Positions 55,300 through 64,000 of a stretch of DNA of 64,000 bases are shown here, one piece after another (within the stretch, counting starts at the first letter, position 1; each line of letters begins with the position of its first letter). Below the pieces are notes generated by a model. The model was not told the DNA's origin. It searched no databases and was given only the letters and a program-made list of their open reading frames with translations. The translations under genes and the position numbers were made by a program. The stretch is from the NCBI RefSeq assembly GCF_003002065.1, contig NZ_PVZG01000002.1:248001-312000 (forward strand), in the 5' to 3' direction. This stretch comes from Pseudosporangium ferrugineum. Its GTDB lineage: Bacteria; Actinomycetota; Actinomycetes; Mycobacteriales; Micromonosporaceae.

Positions 55300-56244
55300 T
55301 CAGGCCTCCGCCGGCCGGGCCGGGGCCCCGGATCTGAGCAGGGCGCGGTATTCGCCCGGGGCCATGCTGCGGGCGCGGCGGAAGGCCCGGCTGAACGCGT
55401 GCGGGGAGCCGTAGCCGACCGCGGCGGAGATCGACTCGACCGGGTCGTCGGTGTCCCGGAGCCGCACCGAGGCCAGGTCCATGCGCCACTGCGTCACGTA
55501 CGCGCCGGGGGACTGGCCCAGGGCGTTGCGGAAGTGCCGGTCCAGCGTCGCCCGCGACACGCTGACCGCGGCGGCCAGCGTGTCGGTGGTCCACGGGTGG
55601 TGCGGCTCCCGGTGGACGCGGGTGAGGGCGTCGCGGACCACCGGGTTGCGCATCGCGGCGAGCCAGGACCCGGACCGCTGCCGCGGGTGCCGGGCGAGCC
55701 AGGCGCGGAGGAACTGCACCAGCAGCACGTTGACGATGCTGGTGACCACGGAGGTCGTGCCGAGCTGCGGCTCCTCGAGCTCCGCGGTGAGCAGCTCGAC
55801 GGTCCGGGTGAACTGGCGGCTGTCGCCCGCCGCGACGTGCATCGGCCCGGTCGCCACGGTCAGCACGGGGGTGCGTACCGCCGGATCCTGGTCGTAGTGC
55901 AGCGTGATCATCTCCGTGCGCACCGGCGGCATCCCCAGCCGCAGCGGCATGCCCGCCGCCCGGGCGCTGCGGGCCGCGCCGCCGTCGCAGGGCCCCATGG
56001 TCGCGCCGGGATCGCCGGCCAGCCCGTGCGGGGTGCCCGGCGCCAGCAGCACGGCATCGCCCTCGCCGATCGGGGCGGGCGGGTCGCCCGGCCGGTGCAG
56101 CCAGGCGCTTCCCTGGGTCACCACGTGCAGGGCGGCCCCCGGATAGGAGTCCAGCCACTGGCCCCAGGTCTCCCCGGCCTCGAGCCGGACGCCGACGGCC
56201 CCCCGCGCCCCGGTGAGGCGCAACGCCTCCGCCAGCACGTCCAT
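55300..56244 (-). CDS. AraC-family transcriptional regulator
   Basis: A 314-residue activator. ATG at 56244 with AGAGGAG upstream. The N-terminal cupin-like domain (GETWGQWLDSYPGAALHVVTQGSAWLHRPG, then GDAVLLAPGTPHGLAGD) is the AraC_binding_2/Cupin_6 type; the C-terminal pair of helix-turn-helices spans about 215-305 (TTDTLAAAVSVSRATLDRHFRNALGQSPGAYVTQWRMDLA, SISAAVGYGSPHAFSRAFRRA). Cupin_6 regulators often control an adjacent oxidoreductase. The gene for a quinone-reductase-like enzyme lies 11 bases upstream on the same strand. Confidence 0.87.
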   Translation of the reverse strand: MDVLAEALRLTGARGAVGVRLEAGETWGQWLDSYPGAALHVVTQGSAWLHRPGDPPAPIGEGDAVLLAPGTPHGLAGDPGATMGPCDGGAARSARAAGMPLRLGMPPVRTEMITLHYDQDPAVRTPVLTVATGPMHVAAGDSRQFTRTVELLTAELEEPQLGTTSVVTSIVNVLLVQFLRAWLARHPRQRSGSWLAAMRNPVVRDALTRVHREPHHPWTTDTLAAAVSVSRATLDRHFRNALGQSPGAYVTQWRMDLASVRLRDTDDPVESISAAVGYGSPHAFSRAFRRARSMAPGEYRALLRSGAPARPAEA

Positions 56245-56255
56245 ACCGCTCCTCT

Positions 56256-57170
56256 TCACGACACGTCCAGGACTATCTTGCCCGTCACCTCCCGGGCGAA
56301 CAGGGCCCGGACAGCCTCGCCCACATCCTTCCAGTCACCGCGTCGCCCGATGGGGGCCGTCAGCCGTCCCGCGGCGAGGAGGCCGAGCAGGTCCGTCATC
56401 TCCGCGGAGAACAGGTGCCAGTCCATGTCGCCGTAGGTGTGCAGGCGGCGGGACTCGCCGAAGGCGAACAGCGACCCCGGCGGGAAGGTGCTCTCCCCGC
56501 CCGAGGCCTGGCAGACCATGTGCAGGTCGCCGCCGTCGGCGAGCACGCCCCAGGCCTGCACGAGCTGCTCCCCGCCGACCGTGTCGAGCACCAGGTCGAA
56601 CCGGTCCTCGGCCTGCGCGAGGTCGGTCAGCACCCGGGTGGCGCCGAGCTCCCGCAGCCCGGCCGCCCGCTCCGGGGAGCCGGCGAGCGCCGTCACCCGC
56701 GCCCCGGCCGCCGCGGCGAGCTGGACGGCGAAGCGGCCGACGCCGCCGCTCGCGCCCGTGATCAGGACCCGGCGGGCCAGCAGCGAGCGCTTGCGCAGCA
56801 CCCGCAGGGCGGTGACGCCGGCGATGCCGAGGGTGGCGGCGTCGGCCAGGTCGACACCGTCGGGGACGACGCTGGTGAACGCCGGTTTGACCGCCACCCG
56901 CTCGGCCCAGGCGTACGGGGCCCCGGCCAGGGCGACCCGGGTACCCTCCGGCGGACCCGAGCCGTCGGGCGCCGCCCGCAGCACGACGCCGGACGCGTCG
57001 AAGCCGTGGATGTCGCCGGCCGGGTACTGGCCGGCGTGCCGCAGCTCGCCGTAGTTGAGGCCGATGTGCCTGATGTCGACCAGCAGCTCGCCGGCCGCCT
57101 GCTCGGGTTCGTCGACGTCGGCGAATCGGACCGGACCGTTGTCGCCGTGTTCGACCACTAGTGCTCGCAT
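56256..57170 (-). CDS. Zinc-independent quinone oxidoreductase-like MDR protein
   Basis: A 304-residue medium-chain dehydrogenase/reductase. ATG at 57170 after GGGAGGCTTC. GroES-like N-terminal half: IRHIGLNYGELRHAGQYPAGDIHGFDASGVVL; NADPH-binding half: VLITGASGGVGRFAVQLAAAAGARVTALAGSPERAA; then LDTVGGEQLVQAW. It lacks the cysteine cluster and catalytic zinc residues of alcohol dehydrogenases, so it belongs with quinone oxidoreductases and enoyl reductases. Co-transcribed with the AraC gene downstream, which probably regulates it. Confidence 0.85.
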   Translation of the reverse strand: MRALVVEHGDNGPVRFADVDEPEQAAGELLVDIRHIGLNYGELRHAGQYPAGDIHGFDASGVVLRAAPDGSGPPEGTRVALAGAPYAWAERVAVKPAFTSVVPDGVDLADAATLGIAGVTALRVLRKRSLLARRVLITGASGGVGRFAVQLAAAAGARVTALAGSPERAAGLRELGATRVLTDLAQAEDRFDLVLDTVGGEQLVQAWGVLADGGDLHMVCQASGGESTFPPGSLFAFGESRRLHTYGDMDWHLFSAEMTDLLGLLAAGRLTAPIGRRGDWKDVGEAVRALFAREVTGKIVLDVS

Positions 57171-57250
57171 GGGAGAAGCCTCCCGCGGGGCAGCGGACGC
57201 GACCAGCACCGCGTGCCTCGGATGGTTGACCATCTGTGTCACGCGACGGT

Positions 57251-57277
57251 GCCCGGGCCGGACGAGCCGGCCCGGGC
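57251..57277 (-). terminator. Perfect 11-bp hairpin terminator after the carboxylase gene
   Basis: GCCCGGGCCGG (57251-57261) pairs perfectly with CCGGCCCGGGC (57267-57277) over a five-base loop, seven bases beyond the stop of the carboxylase gene on the minus strand and ahead of the oxidoreductase gene. Confidence 0.8.
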
Positions 57278-57283
57278 ATCGCC

Positions 57284-60200
57284 TCAGCGCCGGAGGCCGC
57301 GCTCGATCGCCTCGATGATCCGGGGCCGCAGCTCCGCCGCGCTGATGATGGCGTCCACCGAGCCGACGTCGACCGCGCGCTGGATGCTGTGCACCCGGTC
57401 GAACTCGGCCGCGACCTCGCCGAGCTTCTCCGCGCGGACGGCGGAGCGGACCTCGTCGAGCTGGGCGTTCAGCGCCGCGCGCTCCGCGCCGCTGGCCCCC
57501 GACAGCCGGGTCTGGAGTCCGGTGACCCGCGGATCGGTGGCGGTGCGGTTGTTGACCTCGCCGGAGAAGACGACGGCCGCCGCCGGGGCGCCGCCGAGCA
57601 CCGACGCGAACGAACCCTCCAGCGCCAGCACCGTCATGTTCGGGTTGAGCGCCTTGGAGAAGACCACGAACGCGCCGCCGTGGTACCGGGAGATCACGCA
57701 GAACACGATCGGGCCGTCGAAGTTGACGATCGCCCGGCCGATCTCGGCGCCGTACTCCAGCTGGAGTTTGCGCATCGACTCCGGCGAGCCGTCGAAGCCG
57801 GACAGGTTGGCCAGCACGACCAGGGGCCGGTTGCCCGACGCCGCGTTGATGGCCCGGGCGGTCTTCTTCGACGAGCGGGGGAACAGCGTGCCCGCCGTGT
57901 ACGTGTCCGGCCCGTCGGTGGGCGGGAAGCCGCGCCGGGGCACCGAGCGCGACTCGATGCCGATGAGACAGACCGGCCGGCCGCCGATGTGCACGTCCTG
58001 CACGGCCGCGGTGTCGGCGTCGGCCATGCCCGCCCAGCGTTCGAGCACCGCGTGGTCCTGGTCGGACACGGCGCGCATGACCGTACGGATGTCGAACGGC
58101 TTCTTGCGGTCCGGGTTGTGCCGGGCCGAGAAGATCTCCCCGACCGTGGTGAAGTCGCTGCCGGCGAGCGTGTGCGGGTAGTCCGAGACGTCGCGGTCGA
58201 CGGGGTCGGTGGTCGCCGCCGGCCGCGGGCCGGTCTCGCCCGGCACCACGTACGTGTGGTCGTAGTGCGCCATCAGCACGTCGCGGGCCCCGGGCAGGTT
58301 CGGCGCCCAGTACTGGGCCTGGCCGTTGGGGCCCATGACCCGGTCGTAGCCGCCGATGCCGAAGTTGTCCTCGGCCGACACGCCGCCGGAGAAGTCCAGC
58401 GACTGCTTGCCGGTGAGCACCATCGCCGAGTCCGGCGTCATCACCAGGATGCCCTTGGTGTGCATGAGCATGGTGGCTTCGGCGTTCCAGTACGGCTGGG
58501 CGCCGACGGTGATCCCGGCGACCACGATGTTGATCTCGCCGCCGTCCTGGGTGAACGTGACGATGCGCTTGAGCGCCGCCGCGACCCAGTCCATGTTCTC
58601 GGTGCCCGAGCTCATCGAGATCTTCGCGCCGGCCGAGAGGGCGAACCACTCCAGCGGGACCCGCATCCGCTCGGCCAGATCCAGCGCCGCGATGACGCGC
58701 GCGCACTCCGGCTCCGACAGCGCGCCCAGGGCCCTGGTGGGGTCGCCGAGCAGGACGACGCGGGTGATGCCCTCCGGGTGCCGCTCGGTCGGGGTGCTGA
58801 CCACGCCGGCCACGATGGCCGCGGTGTTGCGGCCCTTGGGCCGGTCCACCGGCACCAGCGCGCCGTGCTCGTCGAGGTCGTGCTCCACGAAGCTGCCCCG
58901 CGCCCCGGCCAGCAGCCCGGTCAGCTCGTACGGGTAGACGTTGCCCCGCCGCGCCGCCCGCAGCACCTTCTGCCGGTAGTCGTCGAGGGGTTGCAGCGGC
59001 TCGGTGGACGGCTCGACGACGTCCAGCCGGGCCCCGTGCCCCGGGTCGAGGGTGATCCGCACGGCCACCTCGGTCAGCTCCCCGGACGAGGTGCGCTGCC
59101 GGGCCAGGAACTGGACCTCCTCCAGGCCCGCGCCCGCCGTGGTCGGCAGGGTGCGCTGGACCAGCGCCTCCAGCTCGTCCGTGGACAGCTCGGTGGGCGG
59201 CCAGACGTACATCGTGATCCGGTTGGTGTCGAACCGCTTGTTCTGCGGCCGCTGCGCCTGGATCGCGCGGATCGCGTCGAGGCAGGCGGTCGTGGTGTTC
59301 TCCAGGGCCGGCAGGGCCACCAGCCGGCCGTCGGTCTCGCGCAGCGGCGTCAGGTCGCGGACCTGGGCCAGCGCGATGAGCCGCTCGTCGGCCGGGTTGC
59401 TGCGGGCCACCGCCTGGAACAGGTAGACCTCCTCGTCGGCCGACGGCAGCCGGGTGAGGGTGAACTCGCGCAGCCGCTGCAGTTGCAGGCGGTGCGCGAT
59501 CTGCGGGTGCAGACCGCGGATCAGCCGTTCCTCGGCGAAGCCCGCGCCGTCCGGGCGGAAGGTGAAGTGGTGGTGCATGGCGCCGCTGGTGCCGGCGACG
59601 GTGATGGTGATGCGCCGGACACCGGCCGGCTGCGGGTGCCCGGCGAGCAGTTCGCCGAGCCGGGCGGCCATGGCGTCGGCGTCGTCCGGCTGGCCGGCCC
59701 AGGTGACGTAGAGGTCGGCGACCAGGCCGTGCTCGGGGACGTCGGCGGCGAGGGTGCCGAGCGCACCGAGGGCGCCGGGCAGCCCGGCGATGTCCACGGC
59801 GGTGGTCGCCACGTGGGCGACCTGGTCGGCGCGGGCCTGCTCCGCGGTGACGAAGCGGCCGCCGGGGGTGTCGCGGACGGCCACCCCGGACAGCCCGCGG
59901 TTGCCGTAGTACCGGCGGGTGAGCACCTCCAGCAGCGGCGCGTGGTCCCGGCCGGGGCGCCCGATGCGCTGGCCGATGAGCCGGACCAGCGGCTCGGAGC
60001 TGGCCACCATGGACTGGATCCGCGCGGCGCGGTCCGGGGCGTCCGGGTGGTGGTCGAGGTGGCGCAGGTCGTCGCGGACGGCCGCGTACACCTGGGCCCG
60101 GTTGCGGCGCAGCAGCGGCTGGGCGAACCAGCGGAACACCAGGCCGCGGGCCAGGTCGGAGACGGCCGGGAAGCGCACCTGGGTGGCCTCGATGAGGTGC

Positions 60201-62770
60201 TCCAGGGTGAGCCCGGCACGTTCCTCGAGCTCGTCCAGCGGCGGCGGGCCGGCCAGCCACTGCCGCAGCAGCTCCGACACGATCGCCACGTCGGCGGACA
60301 TGCGCTGCTGCGCCAGGAAGATCCGGAAGACCGCGGACTCGAGCTCGGGCGTACGGTCCAGGCCGGTGATGCCGTAGTGGCCGAGCACCTGCTGGAGCCG
60401 CGCCTGGAAGTCCTCGGTGACGCCGGCGCGCTCGACGTCGAGGCTCTGCAGGTAGCTGTGGAAGTACTCGCGGGGGCTGTGCACCGGGCTGCCCGGCTCG
60501 CCGTCGAGGGCACCGGCGGGCTTGTTGCGGCTCAGCTCCAGCAGGTCCGCGAAGACGGTCAGCAGGTCCAGTTCGCCGGGCAGCGGCCGGCCGCCGAGCT
60601 CGTCGCGGGCGGCCAGATATCCGGAGAGCACCCGGCGGCGGTCCTGCGGGTCGACGTCGAAGCCGAGCAGCAGGCTGCGCAGGTCCTGCAGCCCGCGCGC
60701 GACCCGGTCGGCGGCCGGCACGTCGGCCGGCTCGGCGGGCAGGTCGATGACGCCGGTCTCGCCGGTCTCCGCGGCGCCGGCCTCGGCGCCCTCGTCGGCC
60801 AGCGGCTCCAGGCGCATCAGCGGGGTGCCCGTCTCCACCTGGCTGCCCACGGTCACCGGGCACTCGCGGACCCGGGCCCGGAACGGCGCCCGGAGCACGT
60901 TCTCCATCTTCATGCTCTCGAGCACGACGATCGGCGCGCCCGCCTCGACCTCGTCGCCGACCGCCAGCGGCGTGGCCACGACCAGGGCCGGGGCGGGGGA
61001 GCGGACCACGCCGCCCTCGTCGCGGCTGATCCGGTGGGTGACCCCGTCGACCTCGACCAGGTGGATCGGGCCGTGGGTGGCGGTGGTCAGCCGGAAGCGG
61101 TGCCCGTTGACCAGGATCTGGCCGCTGTGCTCGTCGTAGCGTTCCAGCTCGACGTCGACGGAGTGCACCTCGGCGCCGGCCGAGACGCCGACCCGGAAGC
61201 GCTTCTGGCCGATCCGGCCGACGTGCACGCGGTATCCGGCGCCGCGCAGCTTGAGGTCGAGCGGCCGGCCGGTGTCGTGCCGGACCTGCGGGCGCCCGCC
61301 GTGCGCCGTCTCCAGCAGCCGCTGCCGGCTGACCTCCTCCTCGTCCTGGTACGCCTCGATCGCCGCGGCGGCCAGCGCGATCGCGGAGTGCCGGTGGTTG
61401 ACCAGGCGGCCCTCGGCGCGGACCCGGTCGATCCAGCCGGTGTCGGCGCTGGCGTCGATGACCTCGGGCTGGTCCAGCAGGTCGAGCACGAAGCTCTTGT
61501 TGGTGGCGCCGCCGTCGATGATCACCGTGGTCTCGGCCATCGCGCGGCGCAGCCGGCCCAGCGCCTCGGCGCGGTCCCGGCCGTACGCGATGATCTTGGC
61601 GATCATGGAGTCGAAGACCGCCGGGATGGTGTCGCCCTCGCTGACGCCGGTGTCGACCCGGATGCCGGGGCCGGCGGGCAGCACCAGGCGCGCGATGCGG
61701 CCCGGCGACGGCGCGAAGTCCCGGTCCGGGTCCTCGGCGTTGAGCCGCGCCTCGACCGCGTGGCCCAGCTCGGTGGGCTGCTCGCCCTCCAGGCGGCCGC
61801 CGTACGCGACGTGCAGCTGCAACTTGACCAGGTCGGTGCCGGTGGTGATCTCGGTGATCGGGTGCTCGACCTGGAGGCGGGTGTTGACCTCGAGGAACGC
61901 GAACAGCTTGTCGCCCGGGTGGTAGAGGAACTCGACGGTGCCGGCGCCGCGGTACTCCACGGCGAGGGCCAGGCGTACGGCCGCGGCCTTGAGCTCGGCG
62001 GCCTGCTCCGGGGCGAGCACCGGGGACGCCGACTCCTCGATGATCTTCTGGTTGCGCCGCTGCACCGAGCAGTCGCGGACGCCCAGCGCCCACGCCGTGC
62101 CCTGCCCGTCGGCGATCACCTGGACCTCGACGTGCCGGGCGCCGGAGACCAGGCGCTCCAGGAACACCACGCCGGAGCCGAACGCGCGCAGGGCCTCCTG
62201 GCTGGTGCGCTCGTACGCGTCCGCCAGCTCGTCCGCCGAGGTGACCTTGCGGATGCCCCGCCCGCCGCCGCCCGCGGTGGCCTTGAGCATCAGCGGGTAG
62301 CCGATCTGCTCGCCGTGGCGCAGCGCCTCGTCGAGGGTGGCGACCTCGCCCCGGCTCCATGGCGCGACCGGCACGCCGACCTCCTCGGCGATCAGCTTGG
62401 AGCCGATCTTGTCGCCGAGCTTGCGCATCGCCTCGGCGCTCGGGCCGACGAAGGTGACGCCGATCTTCTCGCAGAGCTGCGCGAACGCGGGGTCCTCGGC
62501 GACGAAGCCCCAGCCGACCCAGGCCGCGTCGGCGCGGGTCTCCACGAGCGCCCGTTCCAGGACCGCGTGGTCCAGGTACGGCCGCGCCGAGGCGGGGCCG
62601 AGCGGGTAGGTGATGTCCGCTTCCCGGACGAAGGTGGCGCTGCGGTCGTCGTCGGTGTAGAGAGCCACCGTCTCGATCCGCGTTCCGGTCTGGGCGGATA
62701 GATCCCGGACGGCGTGGATGAGCCGCATCGCGGCCTCTCCACGGTTGACGATGGCGACACGTTTGAACAC
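57284..62770 (-). CDS. Single-chain biotin-dependent acyl-CoA carboxylase
   Basis: About 1828 residues. GTG at 62770 after TTGGGAGA gives FKRVAIVNRGEAAMRLI. Biotin carboxylase: residues 1 to about 450 (ATAGGGGRGIRKV ATP loop, EVNTRLQVEHPITE active site). Biotinyl carrier: about 575-655 with biotin lysine K621 in ESMKMEN. A central helical region (about 700-1250) follows, then the carboxyltransferase halves (about 1300-1828; NLSGFDGSPESMRKLQLEYG, SRYHGGAFVVFSKALNP, LEGSFASVLGGAPAAAVVF). Eukaryotic acetyl-CoA carboxylase has this same order. Most actinobacterial carboxylases are split into separate subunits. Substrate not fixed: acetyl- or propionyl-CoA. Divergent from a PadR gene, likely its regulator. 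Confidence 0.87.
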   Translation of the reverse strand: MFKRVAIVNRGEAAMRLIHAVRDLSAQTGTRIETVALYTDDDRSATFVREADITYPLGPASARPYLDHAVLERALVETRADAAWVGWGFVAEDPAFAQLCEKIGVTFVGPSAEAMRKLGDKIGSKLIAEEVGVPVAPWSRGEVATLDEALRHGEQIGYPLMLKATAGGGGRGIRKVTSADELADAYERTSQEALRAFGSGVVFLERLVSGARHVEVQVIADGQGTAWALGVRDCSVQRRNQKIIEESASPVLAPEQAAELKAAAVRLALAVEYRGAGTVEFLYHPGDKLFAFLEVNTRLQVEHPITEITTGTDLVKLQLHVAYGGRLEGEQPTELGHAVEARLNAEDPDRDFAPSPGRIARLVLPAGPGIRVDTGVSEGDTIPAVFDSMIAKIIAYGRDRAEALGRLRRAMAETTVIIDGGATNKSFVLDLLDQPEVIDASADTGWIDRVRAEGRLVNHRHSAIALAAAAIEAYQDEEEVSRQRLLETAHGGRPQVRHDTGRPLDLKLRGAGYRVHVGRIGQKRFRVGVSAGAEVHSVDVELERYDEHSGQILVNGHRFRLTTATHGPIHLVEVDGVTHRISRDEGGVVRSPAPALVVATPLAVGDEVEAGAPIVVLESMKMENVLRAPFRARVRECPVTVGSQVETGTPLMRLEPLADEGAEAGAAETGETGVIDLPAEPADVPAADRVARGLQDLRSLLLGFDVDPQDRRRVLSGYLAARDELGGRPLPGELDLLTVFADLLELSRNKPAGALDGEPGSPVHSPREYFHSYLQSLDVERAGVTEDFQARLQQVLGHYGITGLDRTPELESAVFRIFLAQQRMSADVAIVSELLRQWLAGPPPLDELEERAGLTLEHLIEATQVRFPAVSDLARGLVFRWFAQPLLRRNRAQVYAAVRDDLRHLDHHPDAPDRAARIQSMVASSEPLVRLIGQRIGRPGRDHAPLLEVLTRRYYGNRGLSGVAVRDTPGGRFVTAEQARADQVAHVATTAVDIAGLPGALGALGTLAADVPEHGLVADLYVTWAGQPDDADAMAARLGELLAGHPQPAGVRRITITVAGTSGAMHHHFTFRPDGAGFAEERLIRGLHPQIAHRLQLQRLREFTLTRLPSADEEVYLFQAVARSNPADERLIALAQVRDLTPLRETDGRLVALPALENTTTACLDAIRAIQAQRPQNKRFDTNRITMYVWPPTELSTDELEALVQRTLPTTAGAGLEEVQFLARQRTSSGELTEVAVRITLDPGHGARLDVVEPSTEPLQPLDDYRQKVLRAARRGNVYPYELTGLLAGARGSFVEHDLDEHGALVPVDRPKGRNTAAIVAGVVSTPTERHPEGITRVVLLGDPTRALGALSEPECARVIAALDLAERMRVPLEWFALSAGAKISMSSGTENMDWVAAALKRIVTFTQDGGEINIVVAGITVGAQPYWNAEATMLMHTKGILVMTPDSAMVLTGKQSLDFSGGVSAEDNFGIGGYDRVMGPNGQAQYWAPNLPGARDVLMAHYDHTYVVPGETGPRPAATTDPVDRDVSDYPHTLAGSDFTTVGEIFSARHNPDRKKPFDIRTVMRAVSDQDHAVLERWAGMADADTAAVQDVHIGGRPVCLIGIESRSVPRRGFPPTDGPDTYTAGTLFPRSSKKTARAINAASGNRPLVVLANLSGFDGSPESMRKLQLEYGAEIGRAIVNFDGPIVFCVISRYHGGAFVVFSKALNPNMTVLALEGSFASVLGGAPAAAVVFSGEVNNRTATDPRVTGLQTRLSGASGAERAALNAQLDEVRSAVRAEKLGEVAAEFDRVHSIQRAVDVGSVDAIISAAELRPRIIEAIERGLRR

Positions 62771-62941
62771 CGGCGAAGTCTCCCAACTGCCCACGAACAG
62801 AAGGCGACGTCCGGATCTCGGAGCGTCGCCTGCCTCTGTCTACACCCTGGTGGATTACCGCCCGGTAGACCAATGTCCCGGACCGCGCATGGTGGAGCGC
62901 TTGCGTTGTAGGAATCCCACAAATCGAGCCGTCCGGCGCAG

Positions 62942-62962
62942 CTATACACCCAGATGTATAGT
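62942..62962 (+). promoter_or_regulatory. PadR operator overlapping a leaderless -10
   Basis: The inverted repeat CTATACA-CCCAGA-TGTATAG (62942-62961) resembles PadR-family operators (dyads of TACA/TGTA). Its right arm includes TATAGT (62957-62962), a TAnnnT -10 box ending eight bases before the padR ATG, so binding would block the polymerase and the mRNA is probably leaderless. Autoregulation and control of the divergent carboxylase gene are inferred. Confidence 0.7.
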
Positions 62963-62970
62963 GTGCCGCC

Positions 62971-63495
62971 ATGACGATCGCGGCGGCCTTCCTCGCCCTG
63001 CTGGAGGAGCGGCCCCGGCACGGTTACGACCTGAAGGGTGCCTACGACCGGCACTTCGGCCGGGACCGTCCGCTGCACCACGGCCAGGTGTACGCCACGC
63101 TGTCCCGCCTGCTCAAGAACGGCCTGGTCGAGGTGGCGGCGGTGGAGCCCGGCGCGGGCCCGGACCGCAAGCGGTACGCCATCACCGGCCCCGGCGTCAC
63201 CGGCGTGCGGCGCTGGATGTCCGAACCGGAGGACCCGGCCGGCTACCTGCACAGCGCCGTGCACGCCAAGGTCGTCGGCGCCCTGCTCACCGGCCGGTCC
63301 GCCGCCGCCGTGCTCGACGCCCAGCGCGCCGCCCATCTGCGCGCGATGCGGGAGCTGACCCGCCGCAGGACCACCGGCGACCTCGCCGACCGGCTCCTCT
63401 GCGACCACGCCCTGTTGCACCTGGAGGCGGACCTGCGCTGGCTGGACCTGACCGTCACCCGCCTCGACGAGCTCGCCGCCGCGGTGCGCGGGTGA
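62971..63495 (+). CDS. PadR-family transcriptional regulator
   Basis: A 174-residue repressor. ATG at 62971 without ribosome site, agreeing with a leaderless message. The winged helix covers residues 1-75 (FLALLEERPRHGYDLKGAYDRHFG, LHHGQVYATLSRLLKNGLVEVAAVE, RKRYAITGPGVTG); helical dimerisation region about 90-174 (Vir_C-like). PadR proteins typically control adjacent exporters or metabolic genes. The best candidate here is the divergent carboxylase, about 200 bases away. Confidence 0.9.
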   Translation: MTIAAAFLALLEERPRHGYDLKGAYDRHFGRDRPLHHGQVYATLSRLLKNGLVEVAAVEPGAGPDRKRYAITGPGVTGVRRWMSEPEDPAGYLHSAVHAKVVGALLTGRSAAAVLDAQRAAHLRAMRELTRRRTTGDLADRLLCDHALLHLEADLRWLDLTVTRLDELAAAVRG

Positions 63496-63642
63496 GGCGG
63501 TAAGTCCATATTGCTGGCATATCACCGTATGTGTCGCGCGGGCCCCGGGACCGTACGGCCGGGTCCGCATCGGGCGGTCAGCCGGTGCCGGCCATCGCCG
63601 TGACGTGCGAGATTGTCGCGCGGACACGGCGAGGAGGCAGGG

Positions 63643-63825
63643 ATGGACGACGCACTCCGGGAGTACGCCGCCGGCCGCGAGGATGCCCTGGCCGGGCACC
63701 GCGACGCCGACCGGGCCGGCCACCCGGAGACCGGCCCCGACTACCGGATGGGTTTCCTCGACGCCCGGATCGAGGTCTTCCGCATGCTCGCCCAACTGCG
63801 TGCCCTCCTGGAGGAGAACGGCTGA
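63643..63825 (+). CDS. Small hypothetical protein
   Basis: A 60-residue acidic/basic helical protein. ATG at 63643 with GAGGAGGCAGGG ahead. Sequence is rich in Ala, Asp, Arg and Glu (LREYAAGREDALAGHRDADR) and ends in a Leu-rich amphipathic helix (FRMLAQLRALLEENG). Codon third positions fit coding DNA. No family recognised. Ends at a hairpin terminator. Confidence 0.6.
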   Translation: MDDALREYAAGREDALAGHRDADRAGHPETGPDYRMGFLDARIEVFRMLAQLRALLEENG

Positions 63826-63849
63826 GCCGCCGGCCGTGACCGGCGGCTC
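63824..63849. terminator. Convergent hairpin terminator
   Basis: GAGCCGCCGG (63824-63833) pairs perfectly with CCGGCGGCTC (63840-63849), loop CCGTGA. It overlaps the stop of the small plus-strand gene and lies 13 bases before the stop of the minus-strand hydrolase gene. Confidence 0.8.
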
Positions 63850-63862
63850 CACCCTATGGCCG

Positions 63863-64000
63863 TCAGGCCGGGCCGAGGCGCCGTGCCGACCAGTCGAGGA
63901 TCGCCTGGTTGGTCTGCGGTGCCGTGCGGTGCAGCGTGACGTTGTGGTTGGCGTCCGGTACGACCAGGGCGTCGACGGTCGCGTCCGGGCCGTAGTAGGG
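63863..64000 (-). CDS. Alpha/beta-hydrolase (C-terminal part)
   Basis: Forty-five C-terminal residues of a gene entering from the right edge: VDALVVPDANHNVTLHRTAPQTNQ, then AILDWSARRLGPA and TGA. The histidine in PDANHNVTL fits the catalytic His of the alpha/beta-hydrolase fold (the G/A-x-H-N context before a final helix). The rest of the triad lies outside the window, so the call rests on one motif. Confidence 0.55.
   Translation of the reverse strand, partial: PYYGPDATVDALVVPDANHNVTLHRTAPQTNQAILDWSARRLGPA

Overview
The window is very GC-rich, densely packed and full of GTG and TTG starts and start/stop overlaps. It looks like chromosomal DNA of a filamentous actinobacterium, probably a member of the Micromonosporaceae such as an Actinoplanes relative. 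That placement is inferred from composition and gene content; no rRNA or other marker is present. I see no tRNA, rRNA, CRISPR array, phage or insertion sequence.

Left flank (1-7874). A MarR regulator and an NmrA-like oxidoreductase are separated by two tandem 15-bp palindromes. Next comes a Tat-exported family GH2 glycosidase behind a promoter carrying two palindromic operators. It carries one ordinary CBM32/discoidin domain plus two tandem, apparently circularly permuted CBM32 units spliced into the GH2 body. A small VOC protein and a short UvrA-like ABC ATPase follow.

Exopolysaccharide locus (about 7859-51549). This is the main content, arranged in several divergent transcription units. 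(a) Nucleotide-sugar enzymes at 7859-19582: hexapeptide acetyltransferase, sugar dehydrogenase, two SDR enzymes, Gfo/Idh/MocA dehydrogenase, two DegT aminotransferases and a NeuD/PglD-like acetyltransferase, with glycosyltransferases. The set resembles the route to 2,3-diacetamido-uronic acids plus a second amino sugar. (b) Export and assembly: Wzx-like flippase, O-antigen-ligase-like polymerase, Wzz-like chain-length protein without kinase, and the initiating polyprenyl glycosylphosphotransferase. (c) Amide-forming enzymes: a canonical asparagine synthase, a second one lacking the N-terminal Cys, and an ATP-grasp ligase inside a tight operon with a NodB deacetylase, a PHP phosphoesterase and two glycosyltransferases. 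(d) Surface proteins: a 1.2-kDa-scale (1232-residue) protein with a dimethylformamidase-beta-like head and three DUF4082 modules, and a membrane-anchored beta-helix protein. (e) UDP-glucose dehydrogenase and all four dTDP-rhamnose genes, the latter as two divergent pairs that appear to use leaderless mRNAs. Together they predict a secreted polymer containing rhamnose and uronic acids, possibly amidated or amino-acylated.

Right flank (51574-64000). Housekeeping and regulatory genes: a VOC protein, a YjbR-like protein, CbiZ cobinamide amidohydrolase, a LexA-type repressor with no visible SOS box upstream, a GAF/chemoreceptor-tip sensor broken by a one-base frameshift in a C5 run, a possible frameshifted Cys-rich mini-gene, an AraC regulator with a quinone-oxidoreductase-like gene, a single-chain acetyl-CoA-carboxylase-like enzyme of about 1828 residues divergent from a PadR repressor, and fragments of flanking genes.
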